Shown here: positions 49,067 through 58,622 of the stretch, one piece after another
How the letters are laid out: the number at the start of each line of letters is the position of its first letter
Position numbering within the stretch: the stretch's first letter is position 1
Origin: an uncultured Flavobacteriales bacterium
Lineage (GTDB): Bacteria; Bacteroidota; Bacteroidia; Flavobacteriales; Flavobacteriaceae
Assembly: GCA_913063255.1 (NCBI GenBank)
Contig: CAJXYJ010000001.1
Coordinates: forward strand, 1 to 64,000
Direction of reading: 5' to 3'
DNA: 64,000 nt
Position numbers and translations under genes: made by a program
The notes under the pieces: model-generated
Database searches by the model: none
The model's input: only the letters and a program-made list of their open reading frames with translations
Told to the model about the DNA's origin: nothing

Positions 49067-49705
49067 TTAACTTTTAAACTTAATCACAATCCATCTGCCC
49101 AATCCATCATTGCCAGCATTTTCATCATATACCAGATCAATCAATCCATTTCCATTTATGGTAAGTTGTGAGGTACTTAGTGTGATAATGCGATTTTGTG
49201 GGCTGGAATTTGAGTTGTCCTCAAGGATGTTAAAAACTACAGTATCTTCCCAAAAATAAAGTGTTAATCTACGACCATGATAACCTCCAGTTATACCGCT
49301 AAGTTTAGTCGTTGAGGAATAGTCAGTAACTTTTATAAAGGTGCTGGTCTCATTTATTTCGTCCTGCCCAATATAAATATCCAAATTATCTATTCTTATT
49401 CCGCTAGTATAGTCCTCAGGTAGTATAGAACGATTACCCATAGCACGAGCTACTGGAGCAGTAATAAGCCCATCTTCATAAGATAGAAAAATATTGATCC
49501 CTAATTCTGTTTTATTTATTTTATTGGCAGTACTAATACCACCAAGTCCTTGTGATGCCTCAGCTACAGTTATTTTTGGTATGTCTGTTATACGAACTGT
49601 ACCATTAATGTCTATAATCGCATCGGGATTTGATGTTCCAATACCAACTTGTGAAAATATAGAAGCGGTGGCAAAATAAATTAATATTAAAATAAATCGT
49701 TTCAT
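49067..49705 (-). CDS. Secreted VGIGT-type protein, paralog 1 of tandem triplet B
   Basis: SQVGIGTSNPDAIIDINGTVRITD; C-terminal NGLIDLVYDENAGNDGLGRWIVIKFKS. Confidence 0.75.
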   Translation of the reverse strand: MKRFILILIYFATASIFSQVGIGTSNPDAIIDINGTVRITDIPKITVAEASQGLGGISTANKINKTELGINIFLSYEDGLITAPVARAMGNRSILPEDYTSGIRIDNLDIYIGQDEINETSTFIKVTDYSSTTKLSGITGGYHGRRLTLYFWEDTVVFNILEDNSNSSPQNRIITLSTSQLTINGNGLIDLVYDENAGNDGLGRWIVIKFKS

Positions 49706-49717
49706 AATATTGTTTCA

Positions 49718-50341
49718 TTAATCGTGAATACTCAGAAATAGCCATTTTTGGGATACTCCATCGTAAAGAAGTTCAATACAACCTAAGCCTGAAATAGTTT
49801 CATTATTCAATAAGACTTTGATCTTATTTTTAGGTGAAGAGTTATTACCCAAGGTACTCTCATCCAAGAATTGAATATTTTTTGTACTGGTATTGTATAA
49901 AAAAATGTGCATACCTTCCATGCCATCCTGAATACCCGTAAGTTTGACGTTAGCCGGTAGATTGTTCAAATAAATAATAGTCTTTCCTTCGTTCGATTCT
50001 CCTTCTCCTAAATTTAGTTCAAGATCGATTATTTCACCACTCACTATGGGTGTGGTACTAAGATCGACGCTTCCAAATTCATACTCATAGGATCCCGTGA
50101 TTTCAAGTCTGTTTTCTATTATGGATAAATTACTGTCTATATTAAGGGATGTTAATGTTCCTTCAGCATCTGCACCAATAAGTGCTGATGTTTCATTTAC
50201 ATCATCAGAACCTTCTACACGAAGTGTTCCTACCACATGTAATGTTTCTTGAGGTTGGGTTGTACCTATACCAATTTGAGCCAGTGTAATAGTGGGTAAA
50301 AAGCTGAATAGGATAATAATAAAAATGGCTAATCTTTTCAT
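49718..50341 (-). CDS. Secreted VGIGT-type protein, paralog 2 of tandem triplet B
   Basis: AQIGIGTTQPQETLHVVGTLRVEG; C-terminal CIELLYDGVSQKWLFLSIHD. Confidence 0.75.
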   Translation of the reverse strand: MKRLAIFIIILFSFLPTITLAQIGIGTTQPQETLHVVGTLRVEGSDDVNETSALIGADAEGTLTSLNIDSNLSIIENRLEITGSYEYEFGSVDLSTTPIVSGEIIDLELNLGEGESNEGKTIIYLNNLPANVKLTGIQDGMEGMHIFLYNTSTKNIQFLDESTLGNNSSPKNKIKVLLNNETISGLGCIELLYDGVSQKWLFLSIHD

Positions 50342-50355
50342 AATTTATTTACGAA

Positions 50356-50970
50356 TTAAGTTCTTATATTAATTAAAATCCATTTTAGAGTAGAGGAATC
50401 ATATATGAATTCTGCGACACCTTCGGCATTGATTGACTCATCACCGCCTGTTCCAGTGATAATTTGATTTTCATCTTCACTTGAACCCGACAAATTTTTA
50501 AAGGTCATATTATGGGATTGGGAATTGAAAAAATAGATGACACGCCCATTGTAGCCATCGGCGAAACCTGTTACTTCGTATCCTGCGGTTTCTCCTGTAA
50601 CTCGTATTACAGTATTAAAGGCATTTTCATCTCTTATTCCAAGATCCATATTATCCCAAGACAATGTGCTTTCAGCAATTGAAGATTGATCAATATCTCC
50701 AATTAAAATGATGTTATTGTCATTTGTTATAGATACTATTAGTGTATCATTAACAATATTAAATCCATTTACTAAAGGGAACTCAAGAATATCGCCATCA
50801 CCGTCTGTGCCTATTAATCTCGTTGCAGATATTGTGTTGTCAGGGATAAATTTAAAATCTCCAGCAACGTGTAACGTAGCTGTAGGATTTGTAGTATTAA
50901 TGCCTACGTTTTGTCCATTCCCTAAGTAGATGGAAAAATAAAACATTAATAAGTAGGTAAAATATTTCAT
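50356..50970 (-). CDS. Secreted VGIGT-type protein, paralog 3 of tandem triplet B
   Basis: QNVGINTTNPTATLHVAGDFKF; C-terminal GVAEFIYDSSTLKWILINIRT. Confidence 0.75.
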   Translation of the reverse strand: MKYFTYLLMFYFSIYLGNGQNVGINTTNPTATLHVAGDFKFIPDNTISATRLIGTDGDGDILEFPLVNGFNIVNDTLIVSITNDNNIILIGDIDQSSIAESTLSWDNMDLGIRDENAFNTVIRVTGETAGYEVTGFADGYNGRVIYFFNSQSHNMTFKNLSGSSEDENQIITGTGGDESINAEGVAEFIYDSSTLKWILINIRT

Positions 50971-51393
50971 GTTTAATCGATTTGGTTACACGAAGTTAAG
51001 TAGTTGATTTTAAACAAGTAGGAAAAAACCTACATTTTAGACATAAGGTATTATTATGTCGATGAAGTACCTGAATATTGTTAAAATTTGTAAGAAAAAT
51101 ACACTTTTTAATAAGTCGAACATATTAATAATCAAGTTCAACGTGTATTTTTAAGATCTCTAATAATCTAATATCATCCATATTTATTTTTATATTGGAA
51201 ATGGATAATTGAAATCATATGGAAGGATCTATAATTTCAATTAAGTAAACAACAGTTGATTATTTTATACTTTTATATTGGGATCAAAATTGTTTATGAT
51301 AGTTGGAGTTTTCAAGGAGGTAGATAACTTTATTCGAGTGATCAATCCGTGATCATAAATAGGAGTCTTGCTACTATCTACTATAAAAAAGCA

Positions 51394-51428
51394 TAAAAAA
51401 AGGATTTACTGTTAAGTAAACCCATTTC
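51394..51428 (-). terminator. Cassette terminator hairpin, copy 5
   Basis: Plus strand ataaaaaaaggatttactgttaagtaaaccca. Confidence 0.7.
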
Positions 51429-51532
51429 CATTTTATAGATTCTTCGCTTGCACTTCGATACTTCGGCAAGCTCAGCACAGGCAAGCTCAGTGAACTACTC
51501 AGTAATCAAGTTCAGAATGACAAATCAACGAT

Positions 51533-51570
51533 TAAACCATCTCAACGAATAAACCGTTATCGTTTTTATA
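51533..51570 (-). pseudogene. Short degenerate 3' remnant of the 70-aa ORF next to the full-length copy
   Basis: Plus strand gattaaaccatctcaacgaataaaccgttatcgttttta. Confidence 0.7.
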
Positions 51571-51608
51571 GAGACCCTTCGTCTGCGCTCAGGGTGACAT
51601 TGTGCTAT

Positions 51609-51821
51609 TTAAACCACCTCAACAAATAAACCATCATCGGTTTTATTCACTTTGGTAATTCCATGCTTCGTTAGGCCTTTAATGGTCTTATCCCATTTTT
51701 TGTTAGATAATCCAGATTGGGTTTTCAATTCCAATAAGTCGATAGGGGAGTTGTCTTTCAGAATAGCAAAAACCGCCTTTTCGTCATCGGTCATGGCGAC
51801 CTGCTTTACTTCGGGTTTCAT
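51609..51821 (-). CDS. 70-aa winged-helix-like small protein, full-length copy 1
   Basis: MKPEVKQVAMTDDEKAVFAILKDNSPIDLLELKTQSGLSNKKWDKTIKGLTKHGITKVNKTDDGLFVEVV; near-identical paralog at 60885. Confidence 0.85.
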   Translation of the reverse strand: MKPEVKQVAMTDDEKAVFAILKDNSPIDLLELKTQSGLSNKKWDKTIKGLTKHGITKVNKTDDGLFVEVV

Positions 51822-51952
51822 TTGGGGGAAGAATAAACTGAAAAATACTTAAACCCTATTGTTGCTGGGATTAACAGTGTGTGTATAGAGTGCCCTGACT
51901 AATGCGTGACCAAGATCAGTGATGTATCTGCTACAATCTGCTACTTAAAAGC

Positions 51953-51985
51953 ATAAAACAAGGATTTAGCCTTAAGTAAACCCTA
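51953..51985 (-). terminator. Cassette terminator hairpin, copy 6 (degenerate)
   Basis: Plus strand ataaaacaaggatttagccttaagtaaacccta. Confidence 0.55.
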
Positions 51986-52071
51986 CTTAATTAAATTTTA
52001 TAAAATATGTTTTTAAATTTCCTCAACAAATAATCAATTATTTTTTATTGTTTTGATTGGTTAGAAGAGAA

Positions 52072-54240
52072 TTACTCATTCCCATGATTAATAGGCAAAT
52101 AAAGATTCTTTAAAATATCTTTAAACCTTTCTTCTTTTCGATAAGGATCAAATTCTCTTCGTCCGAATATCTTAATGTTTCTTATACGCTTAGCTGACAA
52201 TCTTTGCAAATATAAATACATAGAATCTTTCTCCTCTAAAATGGCATAAATAACAGCTTTAGTCTGTCTCTTGTATCCTTTTCCTCTTGCATCACCTGTG
52301 AATCTGTTAAATTCTTTTTCAATGGGTGCTCTATCTCCAAGCTGTGCATAAACTTTCATTTTACTTGTATATTGATCTGCCATTAAGCTATCTTTTAAAA
52401 CCTCTTGTGCATTTTTATAATTTTCTTGATAATAGTAAAAATCAAATAAGTGTATTAGCTGTTGCTTTTCACTAGATAAGGTTTTAAAATTTGTACTCTC
52501 AAATAATTTTCTGGCTTCTTTAAATTGATTGCTTTCTACCAATATGTCATAATAAGAAAAAGCATATTCGGAATTTGTTGAATCTAAGGTATAGGCCTTC
52601 TTTAAATATTCAATAGCCTTGAGGTGATCATATAGAATTTCATCATAGGAGCTTCCTAACATATGAAATAGAAAAGGGTTTTCAGGATCTTTTTCTATTT
52701 CAGTTTTAAAAAATCGAATGGCTTCTCTCCAGTCTTTATATTTATATATTTCTATATCCCTTTTTTTTATAATTTTAAATTCTTCACCCCAAATCCAACT
52801 TATTTTGTTAAAATATTTCACTACCTCCTCTATTTTATCATTAAAAAGAAGAGCATTAAAATAGTAATAGGCGATCGCTAAAGAAAAGGGGTCTAGTCGT
52901 TGTGCATTCCTCATATGATAAAGAGCCTTTTTGAGATTGGGATCATCTTCTGGAAAATAAAAATAATGCAAACCATAAAAATAATGGCTTATGGCATTAT
53001 TAGGGTTCAATGCTAAGGCCTTTTCATATAATTTTTCAGCTTTATCAGGATCCCTATCAACAAAACCTGTTATCAATGCTTTTACAGTAATTGCCATCAC
53101 GCAATTTGGATCGATCTTTAATGCTTTTTCATAATAAAAAATTCCTTTATCTATAGCAAATTCCCATTCAAAATAATCCTTTGTTCCTAATGCATGATAA
53201 CAATAAGCTAATTGGGCATAAGCCTCTGCATAATTGGAGTCTAATGCTACAGCTTGCTTATTATATTCAAGACTTGATACAAAACTCTCTGTAGTTCTGC
53301 TATCATTGATCAATCGTCCTTTTAAAAATAAGCGATAGGCTTCCAAATTATCTGTTGGATACTTTTTTAACGCTTCTTCTTCTTTAGGACTTAAGGTGAG
53401 TTCCAGTTCTCTTGCAATTTCTTCAGATATATTTTGCTGAATGGTAATCACATTTTCAAAATTCTCATTATAATCTTCAGACCATAGATGCTCATCGTTG
53501 GCATTGATTAACTGGGTATTGATCTTCACTTTATCTTCAAAGACCGTAACACTTCCTTCCAATATATAAGAAACACCTAATTCTTTGGCGATCTCAGGAA
53601 TTGATTTATCGGTATCCCTAAAGTTACTGGTGGATGTAAACGAAATCACCGTTAGATCTTTTATATGGGATAAATAGATTAAAATATTATCGGATACCCC
53701 ATCAGAAAACCACTGGTTATCTTCAGGGCTCATATCCCTAAAGGGCAACACTGCAATAGAATTTGATCTGGGTTTAATTTTAGAAGAAGTCTTATTAACT
53801 ATAAAATACCCTACTGCAAAAAGTAAAATAGCTGAAACAAGAAAAAAGGCCTTTTTAAAATTGAGAATTGTATGAGCTTTATTTTTGGCCCTTTTTGAAG
53901 CTAATTCACCTGAGCTAATATTTTGAGTTTTATATTCCCCCGGCGTGATGCCATACCGATTTCGAAATGTTTTACTAAAATAGGGTTGACTGTTAAATCC
54001 CACTTTAAAAGCTATTTCAGAAATAGTAAGGTCAGTTTTCTTTATTAATTTGCTTGCTTTTTTTAACCGCAGCTCTCTGATGTATTGATTTACCGATTTT
54101 CCTGTTTCGGTTCTTACTTTCCTTAATGTCTGAGAAGCGCTTAAACCTAAAAGAGAGGCAAGTTTACGAACACCAAATTTTTCATCTGTAATATTGCTCA
54201 TCACAATATGATGCACTTGGTCTATAAACTTTTTATCCAT
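52072..54240 (-). CDS. Membrane-spanning AraC-HTH / TolB-like / TPR regulator
   Basis: AraC HTH (ISEIAFKVGFNSQPYFSKTFRNRYGITPGEYK), TM (AFFLVSAILLFAVGYFIV), TolB-N-like SIAVLPFRDMSPEDNQWFSDGVSDNILIYLSHI, TPRs. Confidence 0.88.
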   Translation of the reverse strand: MDKKFIDQVHHIVMSNITDEKFGVRKLASLLGLSASQTLRKVRTETGKSVNQYIRELRLKKASKLIKKTDLTISEIAFKVGFNSQPYFSKTFRNRYGITPGEYKTQNISSGELASKRAKNKAHTILNFKKAFFLVSAILLFAVGYFIVNKTSSKIKPRSNSIAVLPFRDMSPEDNQWFSDGVSDNILIYLSHIKDLTVISFTSTSNFRDTDKSIPEIAKELGVSYILEGSVTVFEDKVKINTQLINANDEHLWSEDYNENFENVITIQQNISEEIARELELTLSPKEEEALKKYPTDNLEAYRLFLKGRLINDSRTTESFVSSLEYNKQAVALDSNYAEAYAQLAYCYHALGTKDYFEWEFAIDKGIFYYEKALKIDPNCVMAITVKALITGFVDRDPDKAEKLYEKALALNPNNAISHYFYGLHYFYFPEDDPNLKKALYHMRNAQRLDPFSLAIAYYYFNALLFNDKIEEVVKYFNKISWIWGEEFKIIKKRDIEIYKYKDWREAIRFFKTEIEKDPENPFLFHMLGSSYDEILYDHLKAIEYLKKAYTLDSTNSEYAFSYYDILVESNQFKEARKLFESTNFKTLSSEKQQLIHLFDFYYYQENYKNAQEVLKDSLMADQYTSKMKVYAQLGDRAPIEKEFNRFTGDARGKGYKRQTKAVIYAILEEKDSMYLYLQRLSAKRIRNIKIFGRREFDPYRKEERFKDILKNLYLPINHGNE

Positions 54241-54517
54241 GAGAGTCCAATATTAACTCCCATAAAGTTAGGTAATTATTTATAGATTTCCAGTTTGCCC
54301 ATTAAAGCCTGCTGTTACATTATGAAAAGAAACCAATGATAATAGTCAATGAACAGCATTAATAAAAAGTAAATAAGTATTATGTATTGCTGTAAAATTA
54401 AAAAATAACACCCTAACCAACCATTTATTCACTAATTTTTAAAAATAATAATAACATACAATTTTTTATAATTGGTCAGGGTGTATTTCAATTGGCTAGT
54501 TGAAATAAATCCTTTTA

Positions 54518-55870
54518 CTATTTCTTCAGCACTTTTTGCGAACCAATATTTCCATTCTCATCTTTTACTTTTATAAAATAGATGCCTTGACTTACACTTG
54601 AAATATCGATAGTATTTTTGTTGTTGTTTGATACTACTAATTGCCCTAATTGGTTATACACGTCTATTTGGGTTATAGGAATTGTTGATTGAATATATAA
54701 AAAGCCCGTTGTTGGTGAAGGAAAAACAGAAATGTCTAATAATGCATTTTCATTAACTCCTAATGGGGTTAAATTTTCATACCAGACAAGTTCACCCTCA
54801 CCAGGTTGACTATCAATAGCAAGTACATCCATATCACCATCACCATCTAAATCTTCCGCGTAAACTGACCATGCATTAAAAATATCAAAAATTTGTTTAG
54901 GTCCAAAATCACCTAGTCCATCTAAATTTTCATACCATGCAATTTCACCAGAAATTACATCCATATCCCCATCACCATCTATATCGGTGAAGTATACTGA
55001 CCATGTTCCTAAAGCATTTGTTGTTATAATTTGTTGAGGACCAAAATCACCATTTCCGTCATTTTCGTACCAGGCTATTTTATTATCCCCAGAAGCAGAA
55101 AGCACATCCATATCCCCATCACCATCTATATCAGTGGAGTAAACTGACCTTGCCATTCCAGCATCTGGACTTATTATGTGTTCTGTCCATACGGTGCCGA
55201 GACCATTTACATTTTCATACCAGGCTATTTCATTATCTAATTCAGAAGCAGAAAGCACATCTATATCCCCATCACCATCTATATCGGTGGCGTATACTGA
55301 CCATGCTCCTAAAGCATTTGATGTTATAATATGTTCTGTCCATACGGTGCCGTCACCATTTACATTTTCGTACCAGGCAATTTTATTATCAATTTGTGAC
55401 GCAGAAAGCACATCCATATCCCCATCACCATCTATATCGGTGGCGTAAACTGAGCTTGCATATTCAACATTTGTTGTTATAATTTGTTGAGGACCAAAAT
55501 CACCTAGACCATCAATATTTTCATGCCAAGCTATTTTACCTATAGATGCAGAAAGCACATCCATGTCTCCATCACCATCTATATCGGTGGCGTAAACTGA
55601 CACTGTATCATCAATAGTATTTTCTAATATAATTTGTTGAGGACCAAAATTACCCTCTCCATCATTTTCGTACCAGGCTAATTGAACATTAATCCCAAAT
55701 CCGCCCTCTGAAGCAGAAAGCACATCCATATCCCCATCACCATCTATATCGGTGGCGTAAACTGAACTTCCAAAACTAAGATTTGTTGTTATAATTTGTT
55801 GTGGACCAAATTGAGCGTAAGTGTTTACAAAAATTACAAGTACCAGTAAAGTAATTAGTTTTGTTTTCAT
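54518..55870 (-). CDS. VCBS/FG-GAP repeat T9SS-sorted protein, array copy 1
   Basis: Repeats SVYATDIDGDGDMDVLSAS..IAWYENDGDGNFGPQQIITTN; T9SS C-terminus. Start set at MKTKLIT. Confidence 0.9.
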   Translation of the reverse strand: MKTKLITLLVLVIFVNTYAQFGPQQIITTNLSFGSSVYATDIDGDGDMDVLSASEGGFGINVQLAWYENDGEGNFGPQQIILENTIDDTVSVYATDIDGDGDMDVLSASIGKIAWHENIDGLGDFGPQQIITTNVEYASSVYATDIDGDGDMDVLSASQIDNKIAWYENVNGDGTVWTEHIITSNALGAWSVYATDIDGDGDIDVLSASELDNEIAWYENVNGLGTVWTEHIISPDAGMARSVYSTDIDGDGDMDVLSASGDNKIAWYENDGNGDFGPQQIITTNALGTWSVYFTDIDGDGDMDVISGEIAWYENLDGLGDFGPKQIFDIFNAWSVYAEDLDGDGDMDVLAIDSQPGEGELVWYENLTPLGVNENALLDISVFPSPTTGFLYIQSTIPITQIDVYNQLGQLVVSNNNKNTIDISSVSQGIYFIKVKDENGNIGSQKVLKK

Positions 55871-55896
55871 GATTAATTGGTTTTTTAGCACTATTT

Positions 55897-57240
55897 TTAT
55901 TTCTTCACCACTTTTTGAGTGCTAATGCTTCCCTTTTCATCCATTATTTTAATTAAATAGATGCCTTGGCTGACATTTGAAATATTGATACTGTTTTGGT
56001 TCTTGTTTGACGCAAACAATTGCCCTAATTGGTTATAAACTTCTATGTGGGTTATGGGAATTGTTGATTGAACGTTTAAAATACCTGTTGTTGGTGAGGG
56101 GTAAACAGAAAAGTCTAATAAAGTGTTTTCATTTATTGATAGTGCATGTAAATTTTCATACCAAGCTATTTTATCATCAACATCAGAAGCCGAAAGCACA
56201 TCCATATCATCATCACCATCTAAATCTTCCGCATAAACTGAATTTGCTCCACTAGCATTTGTTGTTAAAATTTGTTGAGGTCCAAAATTACCATCTCCGT
56301 CATTTTCATACCAGGCTATTGTATTACCAAAAGCAGAAAGCACATCCATATCCCCATCACTATCTAAATCTTCCGCATAAACTGACCTTGCTGTAAAAGC
56401 ATCTGTTGTTAAAATTTGTTGTGTACCAAAATTACCATCTCCATCATTTTCATACCAGGCTATTTTATTATCATGTTGTGAAGCCGAAAGGACATCCATG
56501 TCTCCATCACCGTCTAAATCTGTGGCGTAAACTGACCTTACTCCATCAGCATTTGTTGTTATTATTTGTTGAGGTCCAAAGTTACCATCTCCGTCATTTT
56601 CATACCAGGCTATTTTATCATCCTCAGTAGAGGCAGAAAGCACATCTATATCTCCATCACCATCAATATCTTCAGCATAAACTGAGAATGCTCCAAAAGC
56701 ATTTGTTGTTATAATTTGTTGTGTACCAAAATTACCATCTCCATCATTTTCATACCAGGCTATTTTATTATCATGCCATGAAGAAGAAAGCACATCCATA
56801 TCCCCATCACCATCAATATCTTCAGCATAAACTGATTGTGCTGTAAGAGCATTTGTTGATATAATTTGTTGAGGTCCAAAATTACCATCTCCATCATTTT
56901 CATACCAGGCTATTTTAGCATCCTGCCAGGAAGCCGAAAGCACATCCATATCCCCATCACCATCTATATCGATGGCGTAAACTGAGAATGCTCCAAAAGC
57001 ATTTGTTGTTATAATTTGTTGAGGTCCAAAATTACCATCTCCATCATTTTCATGCCAGGCTATTTCACTTTCACTTTGTGAAGCAGAAAGCACATCCATA
57101 TCTCCATCACCATCTAAATCGGTGGCGTAAACTGATTGTGCCAAAAGTGCATTTGTTGTTATGATTTGTTGAGAACCAAATTGAGCATAGGTGTTTACAA
57201 AAATTGCAAGTACCAGTAGAGTAATTAGTTTTGTTTTCAT
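55897..57240 (-). CDS. VCBS/FG-GAP repeat T9SS-sorted protein, array copy 2
   Basis: Same repeats, signal peptide and C-terminus as copy 1. Confidence 0.9.
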   Translation of the reverse strand: MKTKLITLLVLAIFVNTYAQFGSQQIITTNALLAQSVYATDLDGDGDMDVLSASQSESEIAWHENDGDGNFGPQQIITTNAFGAFSVYAIDIDGDGDMDVLSASWQDAKIAWYENDGDGNFGPQQIISTNALTAQSVYAEDIDGDGDMDVLSSSWHDNKIAWYENDGDGNFGTQQIITTNAFGAFSVYAEDIDGDGDIDVLSASTEDDKIAWYENDGDGNFGPQQIITTNADGVRSVYATDLDGDGDMDVLSASQHDNKIAWYENDGDGNFGTQQILTTDAFTARSVYAEDLDSDGDMDVLSAFGNTIAWYENDGDGNFGPQQILTTNASGANSVYAEDLDGDDDMDVLSASDVDDKIAWYENLHALSINENTLLDFSVYPSPTTGILNVQSTIPITHIEVYNQLGQLFASNKNQNSINISNVSQGIYLIKIMDEKGSISTQKVVKK

Positions 57241-57265
57241 GATTAATTGGTTTTTTAGTACTGTT

Positions 57266-58597
57266 TTATTTTTTCACCACTTTTTGAGTTCCAATAGTTC
57301 CGTTTTCATCCAATATTTTTATAAAATAGATGCCTTGGCTGACTCTTGAAATATCAATATTGTTTTTATTTGAATTTGATAAAACTAACTGCCCTAATTG
57401 GTTATACACTTCTATGTGGGTTATAGGAATTGTTGATTGAATATTTAAAATACCCGATGTTGGTGAAGGAAAAACAGAAATGTCTATAATTGCATTTTCA
57501 TTTATTGATAGTGGATGTAAATTTTCGAACCAAAAAAGAATACCTGAACCACTTGATGGGTCATTTTTCCCAGCAAGTACATCCATATCCCCATCACCAT
57601 CAATATCTTCAGCATAAACTGATAATGCATCAAAATTATCAATAATTTGTTGTGAACCAAAAATACCTTCTCCATCATTTTCATACCATGCAATTTCACC
57701 AGAAAGCACATCCATATCCCCATCACTATCTATATCGGTGGCGTAAACTGACCCTAATGGAGTTCCATTTGTTATAAATTGTTGTGAACCAAAATTACCA
57801 TCTCCGTCATTTTCGTACCAAGCTATTAAACCAGCATTAAAAGAAGAAAAAAGTACATCCATATCCTCATCACCGTCAATATCGGTGGAGTAAACTAACC
57901 TTGCATCTATATTTATTGCTATTATTATTTGTGGCCCAAAAATACCATTTCCGTCATTTTCGTACCAGGCTATTTTACCATCATTCTCTGAAGCAGAAAG
58001 CACATCCACATCCTCATCACCATCTAAATCTTCTGCATAAACTGAGTTTGGGAAAAGGGTATTTGTTGTTATAATTTGTTGAGAACCAAAATTACCGTCT
58101 CCGGTATTTTCATACCAAGCTATTTTATTATCATTAAATGAAGCAGAAAGCACATCCATATCGCCATCACCGTCTATATCTTCCGCATAAACTGATTTTG
58201 CACCATCAGCATTTGTTGTTATAATTTGTTAGGGTCCAAAATTTCCATCTCCGTCATTTTCGTACCAAGCAATTTTATCATCATCCTCTGAAGCTGAAAG
58301 CACATCCATATCCCCATCACCCTCTATATCGGTTGCGTAAACTGACGTTGCGTCATTAACATTTTCTGTTATAATTTGTTGAGGTCCAAAATTACCATCT
58401 CCATCATTTTCATACCAAGTAATTTTATCATCAATATCAGAAGCAGAAAGCACATCCATATCCCCATCACCATCTAAATCTGTTGCATAAACCGAGTATG
58501 GGGTATCAACATTTGTTATAATTTGTTGAGGACCAAATTGAGCGTAGGTGTTTACAAAAATTGCAAGTACCAATAGAGTAATTAGTTTTGTTTTCAT
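57266..58597 (-). pseudogene. VCBS/FG-GAP repeat T9SS protein, array copy 3, split by an in-frame TAA at 58229-58231
   Basis: ORFs 57266-58159 and 58229-58597 share a frame; FGP*QIITTNADG replaces the FGPQQIITTNADG seen in sister repeats. Confidence 0.85.
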
Positions 58598-58622
58598 GAT
58601 TAATTGGTTTTTTAGTACTGTT

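Noticed and set aside
55176-56630. Plus-strand ORFs 55176, 56007 and 56406
   Set aside because: Antisense readings of the VCBS repeat coding sequence with low-complexity His/Leu/Ser composition.
54518-58597. CRISPR-like array (regular short repeats with variable spacers on the plus strand)
   Set aside because: The repeats (catccatatccccatcaccatctatatcggtggcgtaaactga) are codon-phased Asp-rich VCBS coding repeats about 150 bp apart inside long ORFs; no cas genes.
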